From Nymphaea colorata (Eukaryota; Streptophyta; Magnoliopsida; Nymphaeales; Nymphaeaceae), in contig NC_045138.2 in assembly GCF_008831285.2 (NCBI RefSeq), forward strand, positions 28,987,934 through 29,051,933: a DNA stretch of 64,000 nt, read 5' to 3'. The position numbers were made by a program, and so were the translations under genes. Of the stretch, positions 22,553 to 36,469 are shown piece by piece (within the stretch, counting starts at the first letter, position 1; each line of letters starts with the position of its first letter). Below the pieces are notes generated by a model. The model made no database searches. It saw only the letters and a program-made list of their open reading frames with translations, and was not told where the DNA came from.

Positions 22553-23956
22553 CTTTTACTTCTTTTTACGAAACCAAATTTTGACAAAACTGATTGGCTT
22601 TGATGGCAGTCAAACACTCCCTAAATTTTAATAAAAATGAAAATTTTCAATGTGTTATGCAAACGCTACCATGGCATTTTGAAACATGTGCTCTAAGAAT
22701 ATGTGTTCAAGAATGTAACATTTTCTTGGCAAGCACCATTAAGGAGTTTACATAAAAATAAAACTTTTTTTTTTCCAATGATTCGTCACATTTGATTTAT
22801 AGTCTGTGATCATCTATATCTATAGACCACTATAAGTTTCCTTTTCACAAAACCTATTAAAAAAAACACAGTTAAACAAATACATAAAATCTTTTAAATA
22901 AAAATTTATATAAATTATTAAAGAAGTGCACCCCTACGAATGTGGTTAAAGGTAGGGGCCCAGGTCCACCAACGACAACGTCCATTAAATTTTGTTCATT
23001 TTAGCCTGTGCCCATTCACATGGGGAACCAAAATTTCCTGTTCCGCCACTTTGCTTGAATAAACAAGTTCGACCTGACTTATAACTACATAATAGGGCAC
23101 ACCATCTCCAAAACCAATCACTTAGATTCAATATAAATGTATGTCTAAGAAGAGCGTTGTCTTTTCAAAACATATGTTCACATAACGCATGCTTCAATAA
23201 GATTGTTGTTATTTTAAGAAACATAATGTAATTATGTCCTGCGTCTATTTGTCGAATCTAAAAACAATGTCAATAGTCCACAATATATTTCACTATATAG
23301 AAACATAGTGTTTTAGATACATGTTTTGAATTAAAATATGGGGCTTCAAGAACATATGTTCTTATCAAATGCCGTCTACAAGCCCACTTGAAATTCAATT
23401 TGAAAGGTCAACATTAGGTTATGAAATAAGTCCTGAGCCCATGTTCAGTTCTAAGCGTAGTAGTTTATGTAGTGGGGGCGGCGCATTGGCAGACTGATAA
23501 AAGGTGGTTTGAGTATATTAAATTATATTTTTGGCCTTTTTCTTAAATAAGAACGACATATAAGTGATTCTCATGACTTGGATTTTTAATTCCGACACTG
23601 CTATCTAGTAGGTATATTCAATTAAGGGGCTAGGTCGGAAAGCGAATATCATGTCAATGTTTTAATTCCGTGTCAAATACTGACAGCAAAACTATGTCGC
23701 AATCAGACGCCAATGTTGACCCTATCTAGCCTTATCCAAGAGAGGCACAGCACCACGTTTCACACACTTGTGACATGTAACAAGTGGCAACATATTCCGC
23801 TACTTGCGACGAACTTCATATTATTCCGGAAATATCGCAATTTGTCACAGGTTAATATGTGAGAAAACATCTGCTTTTCCTTTGTCAATTAATCTATAGA
23901 AAAACTTTATTTTTGCCGGTGTAAAGCAACATGCCTTAGCTTATTGTTTTTTTGCC

Positions 23957-23960
<4 letters not shown>

Positions 23961-24021
<61 letters not shown>
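23961..24021. repeat. (AT)n microsatellite
   Basis: A pure AT run of about 60 bp followed by ACACAT. Confidence 0.98.
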
Positions 24022-24027
<6 letters not shown>

Positions 24028-26238
24028 AAGGGAGAAAGAGAGGAAGAGATGCCAAAAGGGCTGTGGAAGTCCATGAGGCAAAGCATGCACCCACGCCCTT
24101 CCCCACATGAACAACTGTGGAAGAACCTTACCAGTTGTAATGTTGTGCTGACCAGCTCCACTGGTGGACAGGAAAATTTTCTAGAGGGGCACTGATTCAC
24201 AGGTTTTCATACGGCACTAGGTTTTCATACGGCACTGATTGAGGAATTCCATTTCCACATTCCAATTTCAAGGTACAGCAATTTATGCGGCCGGCAATAC
24301 GTGTTGTCTATATGTATATGTGCATGTGTGCGATCGGGAATCTATATATATGTACCATGACTAGGCCACACACACACCACCCAAAAGAAAAGAAAAAAAA
24401 AACATGTGAACCGTCACTTGTCCGCGACAGTTTTTCTGAATCTCTAAAATTTCTTGTGTTATCGAAGAATAGTTTGTTTGATACAGATTTTTTGTCGTAG
24501 AGTTTGCATATATTTATAACCAATTTCAATACTCGATACTCGGGTCAGTGACCAGAACCGCTTTGTTTTCCTAAACTTGAGGGCCCTTGACAGCACTCAG
24601 CCCGGTAAAGTGATCGACGTACATATGGTTGTCACTGAGTTGAATCCAGAGAACTTTGTGTGGAATGGATCCAAACGTTATCAAGAAAAGGGTCATGCTG
24701 AATGCTGCTGTCCCATATTATTTCATAATGCGCGTCCGATGGCAGACCAGGATGGCCCTGACCTTTTTGCCTTTGCATAATCTTGTCGCTTCCCGAGATC
24801 GTTGAGCTTCCGCATGGACCGTCGGAGTTCTATGCTCTTGTACCAAGCCAGTGGTGGAGCCAAGATTTTTCATCCGTAGGGCACTTGCATTGGCAACACA
24901 ACTTTGCGGTAGGCATTTCATAAAATTTTTAAATTTTTGAGTCATAACAATGTGAAATGAACACAATATAATGAAATTTTTTATGGATTGGCGTGGGCAG
25001 TGGCCCACCCAAACCAACGAGCAGCTCCACTACTGCACCAAGCAACGGTTTGTCATACCAAACAGGATAACTTAACACAGTGATCAATTACAGATTGTAG
25101 ACCCAAAGAAAACATAAGTTTACTTGGGACATGTCAAGTTTAAACATATAACAAGAGTAGTAGAAAGCATAAGTTTACTTGGGATATGTCAATTTTCACA
25201 TAGTTTATATATATATATATAATTGTGTGTGTGTATATGTATATGTGTATCTGTGTGCATGTATAAATGTGTACAGAGGCTTGAACGACGAAAATCCGAG
25301 TGCGGAACTGAGTAAGTCTTGATCATAGAGGCCTACCAAATACTTGTACTTGGTGAAATTGGATCTGACAAAGACTGAGATTTATATATGGTTCCCAGAT
25401 TGATCAAATTGATTGACATAAAACCTTGATGAAACTCGGGTCGAAATACAAAATGTACATTGAAACTCCGGCCGCCTGAGTTTAACCGATCTCAAAATTA
25501 TTCAGTTTAGATTTGCAATATTATCAGACCCGGGTCCACTGGCACTGTCCACGTACGCTACGGAAACAGTTGCAAACTTGGCTACAAACTAAGTCTAAAG
25601 TTTTGAACTTTAAGGAATCCAATTCAACACGGGCTTTGTATTAGTACTTGTTTTGATAAATTACGCAGAATGATTAGTGATGTTATTAGCTAATTCATTC
25701 CATTGTTTCTGTAAATGATATTCTTTCACAGGAAGTCAGGGTTTGCTCCTTCCATCAATTCTTCATCGGAAATGGTAGGTCTTAGTTATCTTCTTAAATT
25801 CAACCAAAGTTGATCTTCAGCTGACAGAGCTTTAAATGTCACACGTTCTCTTCCTTTATAAGTAAATAATCTTCGTTTACGTGTGTGACTGCCTACGTGT
25901 ATGCGTGTGTGTGTGAGAGAGACAGAGATGTTGGCGCCAATTATGAAAATTACGGGATTCTTGAGGCAGAAACCACAGGTGCAATTGAGTATTTGAATAT
26001 GTTTGCCAAGACTTACATATTCGGGCCAAACATCAAAATAACGTTTTCTCTTCCTTCCTTTCCTAATTTTCTTCTGAAAGAATTGTGTTTAATTGTTCAT
26101 CAAATTTTCATTGGTCACAAGGAGTCGGTGTTTTGAAAACTTTCTCACTCATTGTATTCACATGATACAAACTCAGTTTTCAGCTGACAAATGGTGTGGC
26201 CCATATTGTACAGGTATCAGATTTAAATTTTATACAAA

Positions 26239-26241
<3 letters not shown>

Positions 26242-26315
<74 letters not shown>
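26242..26315. repeat. Compound (TA)n(AG)n microsatellite
   Basis: About 40 bp of TA alternate directly with about 33 bp of AG. Confidence 0.97.
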
Positions 26316-26319
<4 letters not shown>

Positions 26320-29300
26320 TGAGTAGGATAGTCAGTTGGTCCGCCTGCTAAAAAGTAGAGATTAAATAAAATTACTATTACACTGCAACATAAGAATGGT
26401 TGTTTTTTTTTTTTAGTCATGAGCTATTCCGGAGGTAGTTAATTAATCCTCTCATATGATGAATTGTTCATTTAACTGAAAAGTCTATATATTTATGCCA
26501 AAAGTGGCGTCCTTTTCACCATGAATGTCCATCACTCTCCAATTAAGAAGATTAGTTGGAAACTCAACTGGAAGTCAGTGTTCTATTGGCATCAAACCAA
26601 CAGATCAAGACAGATAAATGAAGTTTGCTTGTCGTATGGTCTTTGTTAAGTTGATTTTTACGGTAACAACGACTATACCACACTGAAGATAAGGTCGTTG
26701 CAAATATGGCAACTGTTTCCATCTCGCGGAGTTCTTAACCGTTCTTATTTTTCCAAGATAATCCTGGTTTCTATGGGGCAATCTGGTTATCCGGATATGA
26801 AGATTGATTGTTGGCTACGTAAGTCCCTGCTTGTTAACCTGTCTTATATATCTTAATGACATCAGAATTGAATCTGAGTTTTGTTTTCTAGAGATCGCAT
26901 TGCCCGTCTTGGATGGACGACGTACTATTGATCTGTCACCACCTTGTACTGCTATTATTTAAAGAGAAATTTATTTGGCTCATTAAAAAGTAGCGTGCAG
27001 CTGAAAATTAATGCTTTCATTAAGCATGTGCTCTAATACTATGTATCTAGAGCACATATCATGAGTGATAATTTTATGAGTAGAAAAGGAAATACAATTT
27101 CTGGTCCACATGACATGCAAATTCACCTCCTTCCTCCTTGCCTTTAAGGTGTAGGAATGCTTCGGGACTTGGGTAGATTTACTGGATACCTTTCAACTGG
27201 AGTGATACCTTTCAACTGGAATGTTGCGCATGCCACTGTTGGCGGCCCAAAAAAATAGCACCTATCAAAATTAAACAAGGGATATGTTGTCTCTACTCGC
27301 CTCTTAGACAAACCAGTTATGCTTTATCCCTTGGAGCGCAAGTTCTGGTCCTTTGAGAGTCCTTTTTGTAATATTAAGATAATGCATGGCATTAACATGT
27401 TTTTTATGTGATTTGAGTTGTTTATTAAAATAGAAATTAAAAAGAAAACGCAAATCTTTCAATTTGGAAAACGTTGCTTGAATCTTTTTCCAAGGTGTAG
27501 TTTGTAAGATTTTTTTTTTTTTTGAAGTTTGGAAATTGTGTTGGATTTGGACCAGTGCCTTTCTTTTTTTTAAGTAGTCAGATTCCCCAAGAATGCTTTT
27601 CAAATCTGGGTTTCTATTCAGTTGGATATCTAACTTGGATCCCAATCAAACCGATGCCTGCTTTTCAATTTCACATCTCATAAATCGAATGTTTTCCTTG
27701 TAATAATGCACATAAAATTTCAAAACTACCGTACAATAATGGGAGGAATGCATCCTGTAACAATTCAATGATAAGAACTATGCTGCGTTAATGTCACGAT
27801 AACAAGTATGAAAAAATATTTTTCTTCATCCTCACGATTAGTTGCTCGTTTGTGAAGTATAATCTTCGTCTTTCGAATTTATTCATTTTCTTATATTTGG
27901 AAAAAATTCCAGATTCATGGGAAGTGAACCCGGAATTTCTCGACCGCAATGAAGTTGCGGTTTGATCACAAAGCGGTTTAGAAAGCATTTGGATCAGAAC
28001 CTCTGTCCACAGATGTGTGGATCCGAAGTGGACCCGAAATAATGATGAAGGATGGCCGGCGGTCAGGCGAGTGAGTGACCGTCGAGGAAAGGGGTTCCCC
28101 GTCGCCGGTGCACCCACCTCCTCACAGTTGGCCACGTGTCCTTGACCACCGCTTGTTAAGCCTTTCGACACGAGCAACCTCACATGCAGCGCCTGACGCG
28201 ATCACATGCGTGCGGGCCCCACAGAAAACTCTTATTATGAAAAAGCCCATAATTTCCATTCGCTTTTTTTTTCTTAAAAATAATTAAAAAAAGGGAAAAA
28301 AAAAGGAAGAAAAGAGTGAGAAAACCTCTACGCCAAGCAACACCGATACCCCGGCTTTTTCCCCTTTTTTTTTTTTTCTCTCCCCTTTATCTCTTTTCTT
28401 TTCACCGTCGCTTTTAATCCAAGTAAAAACGAGAAAGGAATGATGAGTAAGGTCGTATGGCCAATAAAGCCCCCGGATCTTTCCCAATTGACATTTATTT
28501 CCCTGGTTGTGGTGGGTGCATTGCTAGGCTGCAACGGACTCGGGTTGGTTCTAAGCCGTCTTCGAGTCGCAGTGTGGACTTATAGACTTTTCTGACTCAT
28601 TGAGCCAGCCGAGCAGAGACTAGGTTAGAGACACCGTGAATCATGCCCCTAATCAGGCCAGACCTTCGACCTTGGCCCGAAGGTTCGGCAGGCGAGAGCG
28701 ACCTGTGATGGGCATGATGACAAGAGAAGAATTTGGTTGGGCTCGGCCGGGTTCCTGGCACGTACCACAAGTCAAACATGAGGTCCGTGAAATACTCGGC
28801 TTGGAGTTACACCAGGTTGGACCGAGTGGGGTTCGGCGAAGGCCTTGGATGCCATTGTTGTGGACAACGCAGGGCTTGTCATTATGCGCGAGGTTTCCAC
28901 TGCTTGAAAACGGAGGTCGTGTCCTAATGTAAAGGGTAAAATGGTCAACCAAAAAATACAGGACACGTTGATGTTATGGATATTTTAATGTCCGAAATCG
29001 CTTCACATAGACGAGAATGACGATATTCTCCTCAGGGGCAGAAGCGTCAACTCAGTAACTGGTCGTGGAGGCCACAATCCGGCCTTTGCGATCGAGCAAG
29101 CGAGCTCTTCACGTCTTGACTCTAGGGGTCTCAAAGGTCATTCTCTGAGAAGATGGAGGACATGTGCGCCATTCCGGAGGACATAGCTGACGTCGCCACG
29201 AAAGGCGGGGCCCGCTTGGTCACCATTGGGGGCAATCAGGTCTCCGGGTCCCACGCCGCAACGCGCTGTCCGGGCCTGCCTGAGGAGCGACCGGGTCCCC

Positions 29301-30375
29301 CCTGGTGCCACGTGGCGCACTCTAACATGGTGACAAGGCGGTAAGTCCTCCACGTGGGACCATTCGCTTGAGGGAAAAAAGGGCACCAATCTCCTCCTCG
29401 TTGGCAACGTGGCAAGATCCGGGCCGTTGGAAGCCGACCAAGTCGAGCTGTAAGCGCGGTGGGGGAACGTGCGTTTTTATTTTTTAAACAAAGAAAAAGT
29501 GAAAAAAATCCTAGCGCAATTGCCGAGGGCCGAGTAGAGAAAAGCGCAAAAACAAAAGGGTTAAAATCATTTTCTGAAAAATCAGGACATAAGGAGAGAG
29601 GGTGACGGAGTCGAGCTGTAAAACTAACGCACGATTATAAGCGACAAACCAGGGTGATAAATTACAATCATGTCCTTAATTTCAGTTATCGATACCAAAA
29701 ATAACTTCCCTTCTAGTTTTTCCATTGTGGTGTCCGGGCCTATCGAGTAGTTTGGTCGTTAGAAGACAAGGTCTTCCGGTTGTTCTCTTTTATTTATTTT
29801 ATTGTATACAATTTAAGTAAGAGATAATGTAAATATATGAATTTTTATTTTAAATGAAAATGAGAAATCAATTTGACAATGCTTAAACGCATTTACTGTT
29901 GCATCATTAAACACACGCGATCATAATAATGTATATACATATATTTTTTGAAATAAGTGAGCTGGGATTAGGCAGGGAGACTCAACTGAATGAAGCAGCG
30001 TCTCGGAATGAGAGAAGGGCATATTCGTAGTTAAACGAGAAGGTGGCGCCATTTACTGATGCCCAACAATTATGGTGACATTTTTTTCTGCTTTTTAACA
30101 TATTTTTCTTGACCCTCTCTTTTTTTGTTTATTTAATTTTTAAAATTTTTTCTCGCTCTCATAAGATGCCTCTCGAGTCTCCACCTTCATTCCCCACCAT
30201 TTTAGCTGTCCTTGTCTTCCACCCCTCACCTTCCTTTTCTCTCTCTCTCTCTTTCTCTCCCCTGTGTCTCGCTCTTCCTTCTCAAATAAACCCTATCAGA
30301 ACCCTCATTTCTGCACTGATTTCTTTCTCCTGAGAGCTCTCAGGTAGCGGATTCTTCAGGGACTCTTGAAACGGA

Positions 30376-31481
30376 ATGGATGAGCCGGAGTTTCTCCAGG
30401 CAGGAGGTTTCCGAGCAGGGGTACCTCAATTCTCGCCGGAGAGGAAGGTCTGCGACTTCAAGAATGTCGATTTCTTCCCTATCGAAGACCTACTCGACTT
30501 TTCCAACGAGGATGTCTCTGGGGGCCTGGAGACTGGCGGGGGCAATTCTACCGACTCCTCCACGATCACCGCTGGGGAGACTGCCGGTAGCTGCAACTCG
30601 TCCTTCTCCGGCGACTGCGGTTATTTTGGAGACTCCAACTTTGCCGGGGAAATTTGCGTTCCTGTAAGCAATTGTTTTTGTCTTGCTTTGTGCGCAAAGC
30701 TAGGAGGAGTTTTTGTCTGATTATGTATGCTGGGGGTTTCTATTTCTTTGGACAGTATGATGATCTAGCTGAGTTGGAGTGGGTTTCCAACTTCATGGAG
30801 GACTCGTTCTCCAGCGAGGACTTGGAGAAGCTTCAGATAATCTCGGGGGCAAAGTCTGGGAACGAGGCCCCAGGTGCGACGGAGAGTAAGTTCTCAGCCG
30901 CCGGCGACTCGTCGCCGCCGGTCGAGGTCGCGCGTTCAAACCCGAGCTTCAACCCGGATGCACCAGTGCCAGCCCGGGCGCGGAGCAAACGCCCCCGATC
31001 GGCCGCGTGCAACTGGACGTCTCGGCTCGCGGCGCTCTCGCCGATGTCTTCTTCGTCGGAATCAACCGAAACGATGCTGCCTGCTCGGAAGCTTCCAAAG
31101 GAATCGGGGAAACCAGCGAAGAGAAGGGACGTCGTCGAGCACCCGGAGGGCCGGAAATGCCTGCATTGCGCGACGGACAAGACTCCGCAGTGGCGAACTG
31201 GTCCGATGGGCCCCAAGACGCTCTGCAACGCCTGCGGCGTCCGGTACAAGTCGGGCAGGCTCGTGCCGGAGTACCGCCCCGCCGCTAGCCCGACGTTCGT
31301 CCTCACCAAGCACTCGAATTCCCACCGGAAGGTGCTCGAGCTCCGGAGGCAGAAGGAGATGCAGAGATCGCAGCAGCAATTCTTACAGCAGGCGGGCGGA
31401 GTCTTCAATCTCTCGGCCGGAAACGATGCCGGGGACGAGTACTTGATCCAGACGGGCCCCGGTTTCCGGCACCTCATCTGA
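30376..31481 (+). CDS. GATA-type zinc-finger transcription factor, class A (subfamily I)
   Basis: Two exons, 30376-30663 (96 codons, ends CCT|GTAAGC) and 30756-31481 after GGACAG, give 337 residues in one frame. The N-terminal half has the acidic [14 protein letters not shown] motif and, in exon 2, [16 protein letters not shown], both typical of plant subfamily I GATA factors. A basic patch ARSKRPRS precedes the finger. The zinc finger uses Cys231, 234, 253 and 256 (C-X2-C-X18-C-X2-C: CLHC ... CNAC) and is followed by the conserved [21 protein letters not shown] and a basic [12 protein letters not shown] tail. Such proteins bind WGATAR sites in promoters in the nucleus, often in light- or development-related genes; the exact target set cannot be read here. 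The leader is pyrimidine-rich, with a (CT)n run at 30239-30252. The single intron (30664-30755) sits where related genes have theirs. The antisense ORF of 222 codons is a GC-rich shadow. Confidence 0.95.
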
Positions 31482-34400
31482 AGAACGAGATGCCGCGCCA
31501 TTCTTTTCTAATTTTGCCTCTCGATTTTGTTGTCAGAAGGATTTAGGTCTAGCTTAGGCAAAAGAGGATACAAAATTGGAGTACTTACAGCGTAGCTCGA
31601 AGGAGTCCTTGCTTTTTTCTCTTCTCTGTAAAAGAGTCGAGTTCTTAGTCCCTTCCATTTCTTTCCCCCCATCTTTTCTTTTCCTTTCTCCTTTTTTCCT
31701 TGCTTGTATTTTTTGAATCCGGTTAGGGTTTTATTCTTACGGTTTTCCACAATAGGGAAATGAAAACCTACAAAGAATTGGTTCAACCATATTTGTTTTC
31801 TGATAATTTGCGGAACTTCTCAAGCATCCTGAAAGAATATCACACCGAATTTGTTTCCGTTCCATGAATTCCCTCCCATTAATGGAAAGAAAATGAGAAG
31901 AAGCAATTCTCAGAATGACAGGGTCTCTGTCTTTCTCTCTTTTTCTGGCAGTATCTCCGGCAAACAGTCAAGCGGTGAAATTTCGGCTATTTCTCCTCCC
32001 TCTCCTTTAATTTGTCGGCAGAAGACCACAACTCTCTCTCTCTCTCCACTTCTTTCAAGCGCAAGCTAAGTCTTCGGCAACGACAAATTATCACGAGACG
32101 GTGCTACCGATGAGACGGCTCCTTGAGTTTTCCGGTCCCTGGCGGAAGCTCTGAGGGCCGTAGGCCGGGCAGTTTCCGGGAACTCCGTCTCCTGGCAAAA
32201 CGCCATGCCGTTACGCATGGGTTTCCGTTCTCCCTTCCCGCCCGAATCGGGACCTGTAAGGCACGGAATTTCTCGTCCTGGGGATTCGAAGCCTGCGGCA
32301 AATCATGCCCTCGATTCTCGCGGCAATCCGTATCGATTCCCTGGACGCTGCCTCACTGAGTCGTACGCTACTCAATGTCACCACACCTCACACCGCACTT
32401 TCCAACATGAATCGGGTTCAAACCGAGTCGCCCGATTAATTTTGATCGCTAGTCGTACTTGCTACGGATTGCCGGCGGTTCACTTTATCGTTGGAGGGGG
32501 GAATTTCCCGACTTTCCGTTATTGTCCTCAAAAGATTTCTGAAAAGACACGAATATACTCTGCGTAGTCAACTCCTCCTCCTCTCCTCCCCATCGCTCCT
32601 CTACCGGTCAAACACTGCACCATATTTTACCGCACTATTGGTTGAAGCACAAAAGACCGGTGGGCCCCCCCAGCTTTCTTCCAACGACCTTGATGTCCCA
32701 AACGCGGCGGCAGCATTCCTTGCGAGTGGAGGCCATGATGGCGGAGACCGAAGGGCGAAGAAAAGTGAAGGACGGTTTGGCGAATAGGAGAAAAGGAAAG
32801 GGACAGTTTGGTAAGTCAAAATGACGGAAACGTCCTCCGGGAAGTGCGGTTCTTGAAGCGGCCTAGGCCGGGGGATGTGGGTGCGGGTCATCCGCGCGGA
32901 CATGCCTGCACGAGAGAGCACCGAGTGGTGCGCGCACGCAACTTCCGGGCTGGGGGTCAAGCACATGGGGCGGGGAAGGTGGTGGGCCGCACATGTGGCT
33001 CACGTGAGGCAAGGAGGCACGAAAGAGGACGTCGACCGCCCCCGGGATTGTCGATAATGCCTTGTCTCTCCCCGCCGACGCGCCCAATAAAGAAATCGCC
33101 GCCTGCGCCCCTCGGTCGCACCAAAATCAAATCCATGTGCCGGGGATTGGGAGGGAAGACCAGGGGCATTTCCGTCATACCACTCAAGCCTGAGTTTTCC
33201 TTGGAGTGTAGTGGTACCGAAGTGCTTGTTCACGTGATGCAAATGAATCCAATTAAGTGAATACGGAACGAGTCCAGATCCCCTGATCTGGATCTGGTAT
33301 CCAAACTCACGTCCAACTCTGGCTCGTATTCGGATCCAGCCCAAAACTGGCTCTCCATATATTTAGTGAATCACTACCTGCATTTCGCTTCTTGATAAAG
33401 ATAGGCGCACAATGGATATTGGATCCACTGCAGGCCTTCTTCAGCCTTGTTTGTATACCAAATCAGATTCAAATCCAGCTCTCAAGAATTTATACTAAAT
33501 CAGATTCATGAGAAATGGACGGCGACGGGATTTCTGGTCCCGGCCGGCAACTTCAGGATTTCGGCGCCACCGGAATCCTGGATAGTTAAATATGGTGTAG
33601 ACTGTAGACTGATTGATGTGTCCACCCAAATCAGACGCAATCGTATTTATGCAAGATCTACCAACGTTGCTTAGACGTCACAAGGTCTTTTTTGTTGCTT
33701 AATAATTGTACCATGTGAGGATTAGAATACTAACTAAGCCAAGCATAGGTGCATTATATTAGTGACATTATATTAGCAGGCACATGTGCATGGGCATTGG
33801 ATGACAACCAGTGTGGTTCCTCTCTCAAACATCAGCAATAATAATACATTGTGGTTGTCCAGCCACCTTAATCAAGACAGATGGCCCACAATTGTCTGAT
33901 ATTGAGGCTGCCGTTGGAAAGCGGACGCCGCCGACAATAGCATGGCTGATTGCAGCACAGATTATGGTCAGTGTCGGAGTCAGAAATTTTTAGTCGAGAA
34001 GCATTAATACTTCAAAATTGTGAATTTTTAGGGGTCGTTTGGCCTGGATAATAAAATGTTAGTTTTTCAATGCCAAACAGTTTTTTAAGGGATAAATTAA
34101 AAAAGAATGAAAGAATGAATATCAAGCTATTGTTGTCATGTGCTTTACAGTTGCAGACTTTTCAGTAATTCCAAAGCACCATGGCTTATCCAGGGGTGGG
34201 GGCAGGTGTGGGCAGTTGCCCACATGGAGCCAACAAAAACACTTAATTTTGTATATTGACACTTTAAGACAATTTTTCTCATTTACATGTTGATTCCCTT
34301 AAAAAAACATAAAGTTCATTATTAGTGGCCTCTTAACTTCACATGTATCACCATTGAACTAAATCATACTCTTCAGCCCAGAAACACCTAGCACCTACTG

Positions 34401-34900
34401 AATCCAAGGCTCCCAAAGAGCTTCTTTCCCACTTTTTGAATCATATTCTCCAGAGTAAGTCTGGGATAAACATTAGAGTGGTAAATACCACCCTGCACTA
34501 CATGACCTATTTCTTCCCACCTCCAAAATAGCAATTTCCACACCTAGGAGTAGTTTAGACTATAGTCACAAATAACGTTTCAGAATTTTAAACGGTAAGG
34601 TTTTTCTCGGATATAATACAGCGAGCTTGAAAAAAATGAGAAAAAAAACGGTAAATTTTTAAAAAATTTAAAAAAGTAAAAATAAGGAGAAAATAAATAA
34701 GTAAGGAACTAATAACACAAACATAAAAAAAGATAAGTAGATTTACAACTTTAGACCCACCCCCATCTGCAGTGGGAAGACAAATATTAGGCTAACTAGA
34801 TACGAACATGACATCTTCTACCAGTTTCTGAATCCCCCGACACACATCAAATGCACAGTTTTTCAATCTCACGAATTACTTTCAATGGCAGTCTGAAAAC
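31482..34900. other. Downstream of the GATA gene; no gene seen
   Basis: The first few hundred bases are the GATA 3' UTR. A GC-rich block at about 32.1-33.2 kb has many short ORFs on both strands but none with family motifs or splice logic. Near 34.20-34.33 kb is a copy of the dispersed repeat also found at 17.14 and 48.12 kb (TGTGGGCAGTTGCCCACA, then CAACAAAAACACTTAATTTTG). Confidence 0.5.
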
Positions 34901-34913
34901 TAAGAACCAGTAA

Positions 34914-35225
34914 TTAACAACTGACAAGGAATGAAAATGTTTTTTTCCAACTTAATAATTTCTTCATGATTTTACTGCACAGCATCTCGGAATTACCATG
35001 GAATAGGAGCAGTCCAAGGTAGTCGTTTGATTGGCAAAGTTCCCTGCATTCAGTATCATTAATTTTAAAAGGAAAGAGCACCGATTTTTCATCCTGCCCT
35101 GGATTCAAATTTCACTTAACACCAGCAGTAGCCTGCTGATTGAGGAAGTGTCTGCATTTTGCTGAAGAGGACAATATCATCAGTGAAAAACAGTCCGGGC
35201 CCAAGTCTGTCATGATCTCTGAACC
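34914..35225 (-). mobile_element. Degenerate LINE reverse-transcriptase fragment
   Basis: On the minus strand one frame at about 35190-35160 reads GLFFTDDIVLFSK, matching the LINE reverse-transcriptase active-site block (usually F-A-D-D, here T-D-D). A second frame follows (35108-34914) with PGQDEKSVLFPFKIN and then YLGLLLFHG and KIMKKLLSWKK. These parallel the LINE blocks for the K-S segment, YLGVPLFHG and the K-LS-WK segment that follow the active site, in the right order and spacing. Stops and a frameshift separate them, so it is a dead relic. The ORF at 35790-35539 on the same strand may belong to it but has no recognisable motif. Confidence 0.5.
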
Positions 35226-36402
35226 TTGGAATCTTAATTCTGCTATCAGCAATTTCCACCTTCAATGTTCTTGATAACAGTACTTCTGTCACCGCCAGAA
35301 AACGAAGTGGGGGACAGTTCTGTATTCATCTTGTCAAAATCATTAAGACACCATTCCTTATAACTCCATTCACTTTTAAGAGAATTCTCCCTTTGTTATT
35401 GTCATTTTTAACTGCTGCCTGGTAGTATCATGTGTTTTCGACGCCATTTGCAACTAGTTCACACGTCGATGCCCCCACAAGCCGCAAAATCAAGGAATCC
35501 AATATTTTGTCTATCATCATTCTGATCTCCCCACAATCTCAACAGTTCTCCAACCAACAATAAAACGATCGAGCTAGTTCATCAGCCTGCCGTATATTAG
35601 AGAAAAACATGTATTCCCTACAACTTATTCGCCACCTTTCAAAATTTGTTCCATTCATCATAGAGTCAAGGAAGAAAATCACATCAGGATTACCCTCACC
35701 ATGCTCGGACGTTTTCTGATCTTTTCCAGATTTCTGCACTGCCTCCTTTCTTTTCCTGAAATCTCTCTGATAAGGCACCCTGTTTTTCAACTCTTTCTTC
35801 CTATCTCGGCTTTAATGTAGTGGTGATCAGGTGTGTTTTGTTCTTTCGTCTCACCTTCCCTCATTTTGGTCATTCATCTCTCCCAAAGATGGATGGTCCA
35901 AAGAAAAACAAGGAGGAGGAGCATAAGTTGTTAATTAATGGTAGATGACTCCAGTGAATTAACGTCTAGAAAAAGTGTGTGGTCGACAGAGAGCCTGTTC
36001 TCAAACACAGTGTTGGTGGAAAACATAGAAGCAATGGTTCTGTGAGAACGCAGGTTTCAACTCATTAAAGCTTGAAGATATTGGTAGATCTATAACATAT
36101 CAAGCAACATTATCTAAGCCGAAGAAAGATGAATTTCATCACTTGGATTTTAAGCATATCCTAAAGGGATCATAAACGCGTTAGCAATGACGTAAATTTC
36201 CAATTTGATAAGCAATTTTGCTCAAAATGACTTTGGAGCATATGGAGAGAGGTCATATAAACAGAGACATTAAAGAAACAGTACTCGTGGAGTTTGAATT
36301 TGGATTCACGTTCAAATGTAAGAAGATGAGATAATACGGTGTGACATTCATTTTCATGCACATCTTATAGGCTAATGACATCTTCCAACCATTTTGGCTG
36401 TT

Positions 36403-36469
<67 letters not shown>

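Larger units (their letters stand above)
21125..30375. other. Long gene-free stretch with microsatellites and repeat debris
   Basis: About 9 kb without a recognisable gene on either strand. It holds the hairpin element at 22343-22552, two large microsatellites, and a phrase like GTGGAGCCAAGATTTTTC near 24.85 kb. A GC-richer block at about 28.5-29.5 kb contains short overlapping ORFs on both strands but no splice-supported exon. The final few hundred bases (30.1-30.37 kb) are the promoter and leader of the GATA gene. The ORFs running through (AT)n are artefacts. Confidence 0.5.

Noticed and set aside
30874-31446. 190-codon Arg/Ser-rich ORF in another plus frame of the GATA gene
   Set aside because: A frame-shifted reading of GC-rich exon 2 giving low-complexity RRSRS sequence.
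30833-31501. 222-codon ORF on the minus strand opposite the GATA gene
   Set aside because: It is a shadow of GC-rich coding sequence. The plus strand carries the zinc finger and splice logic; the antisense product has no family motif.
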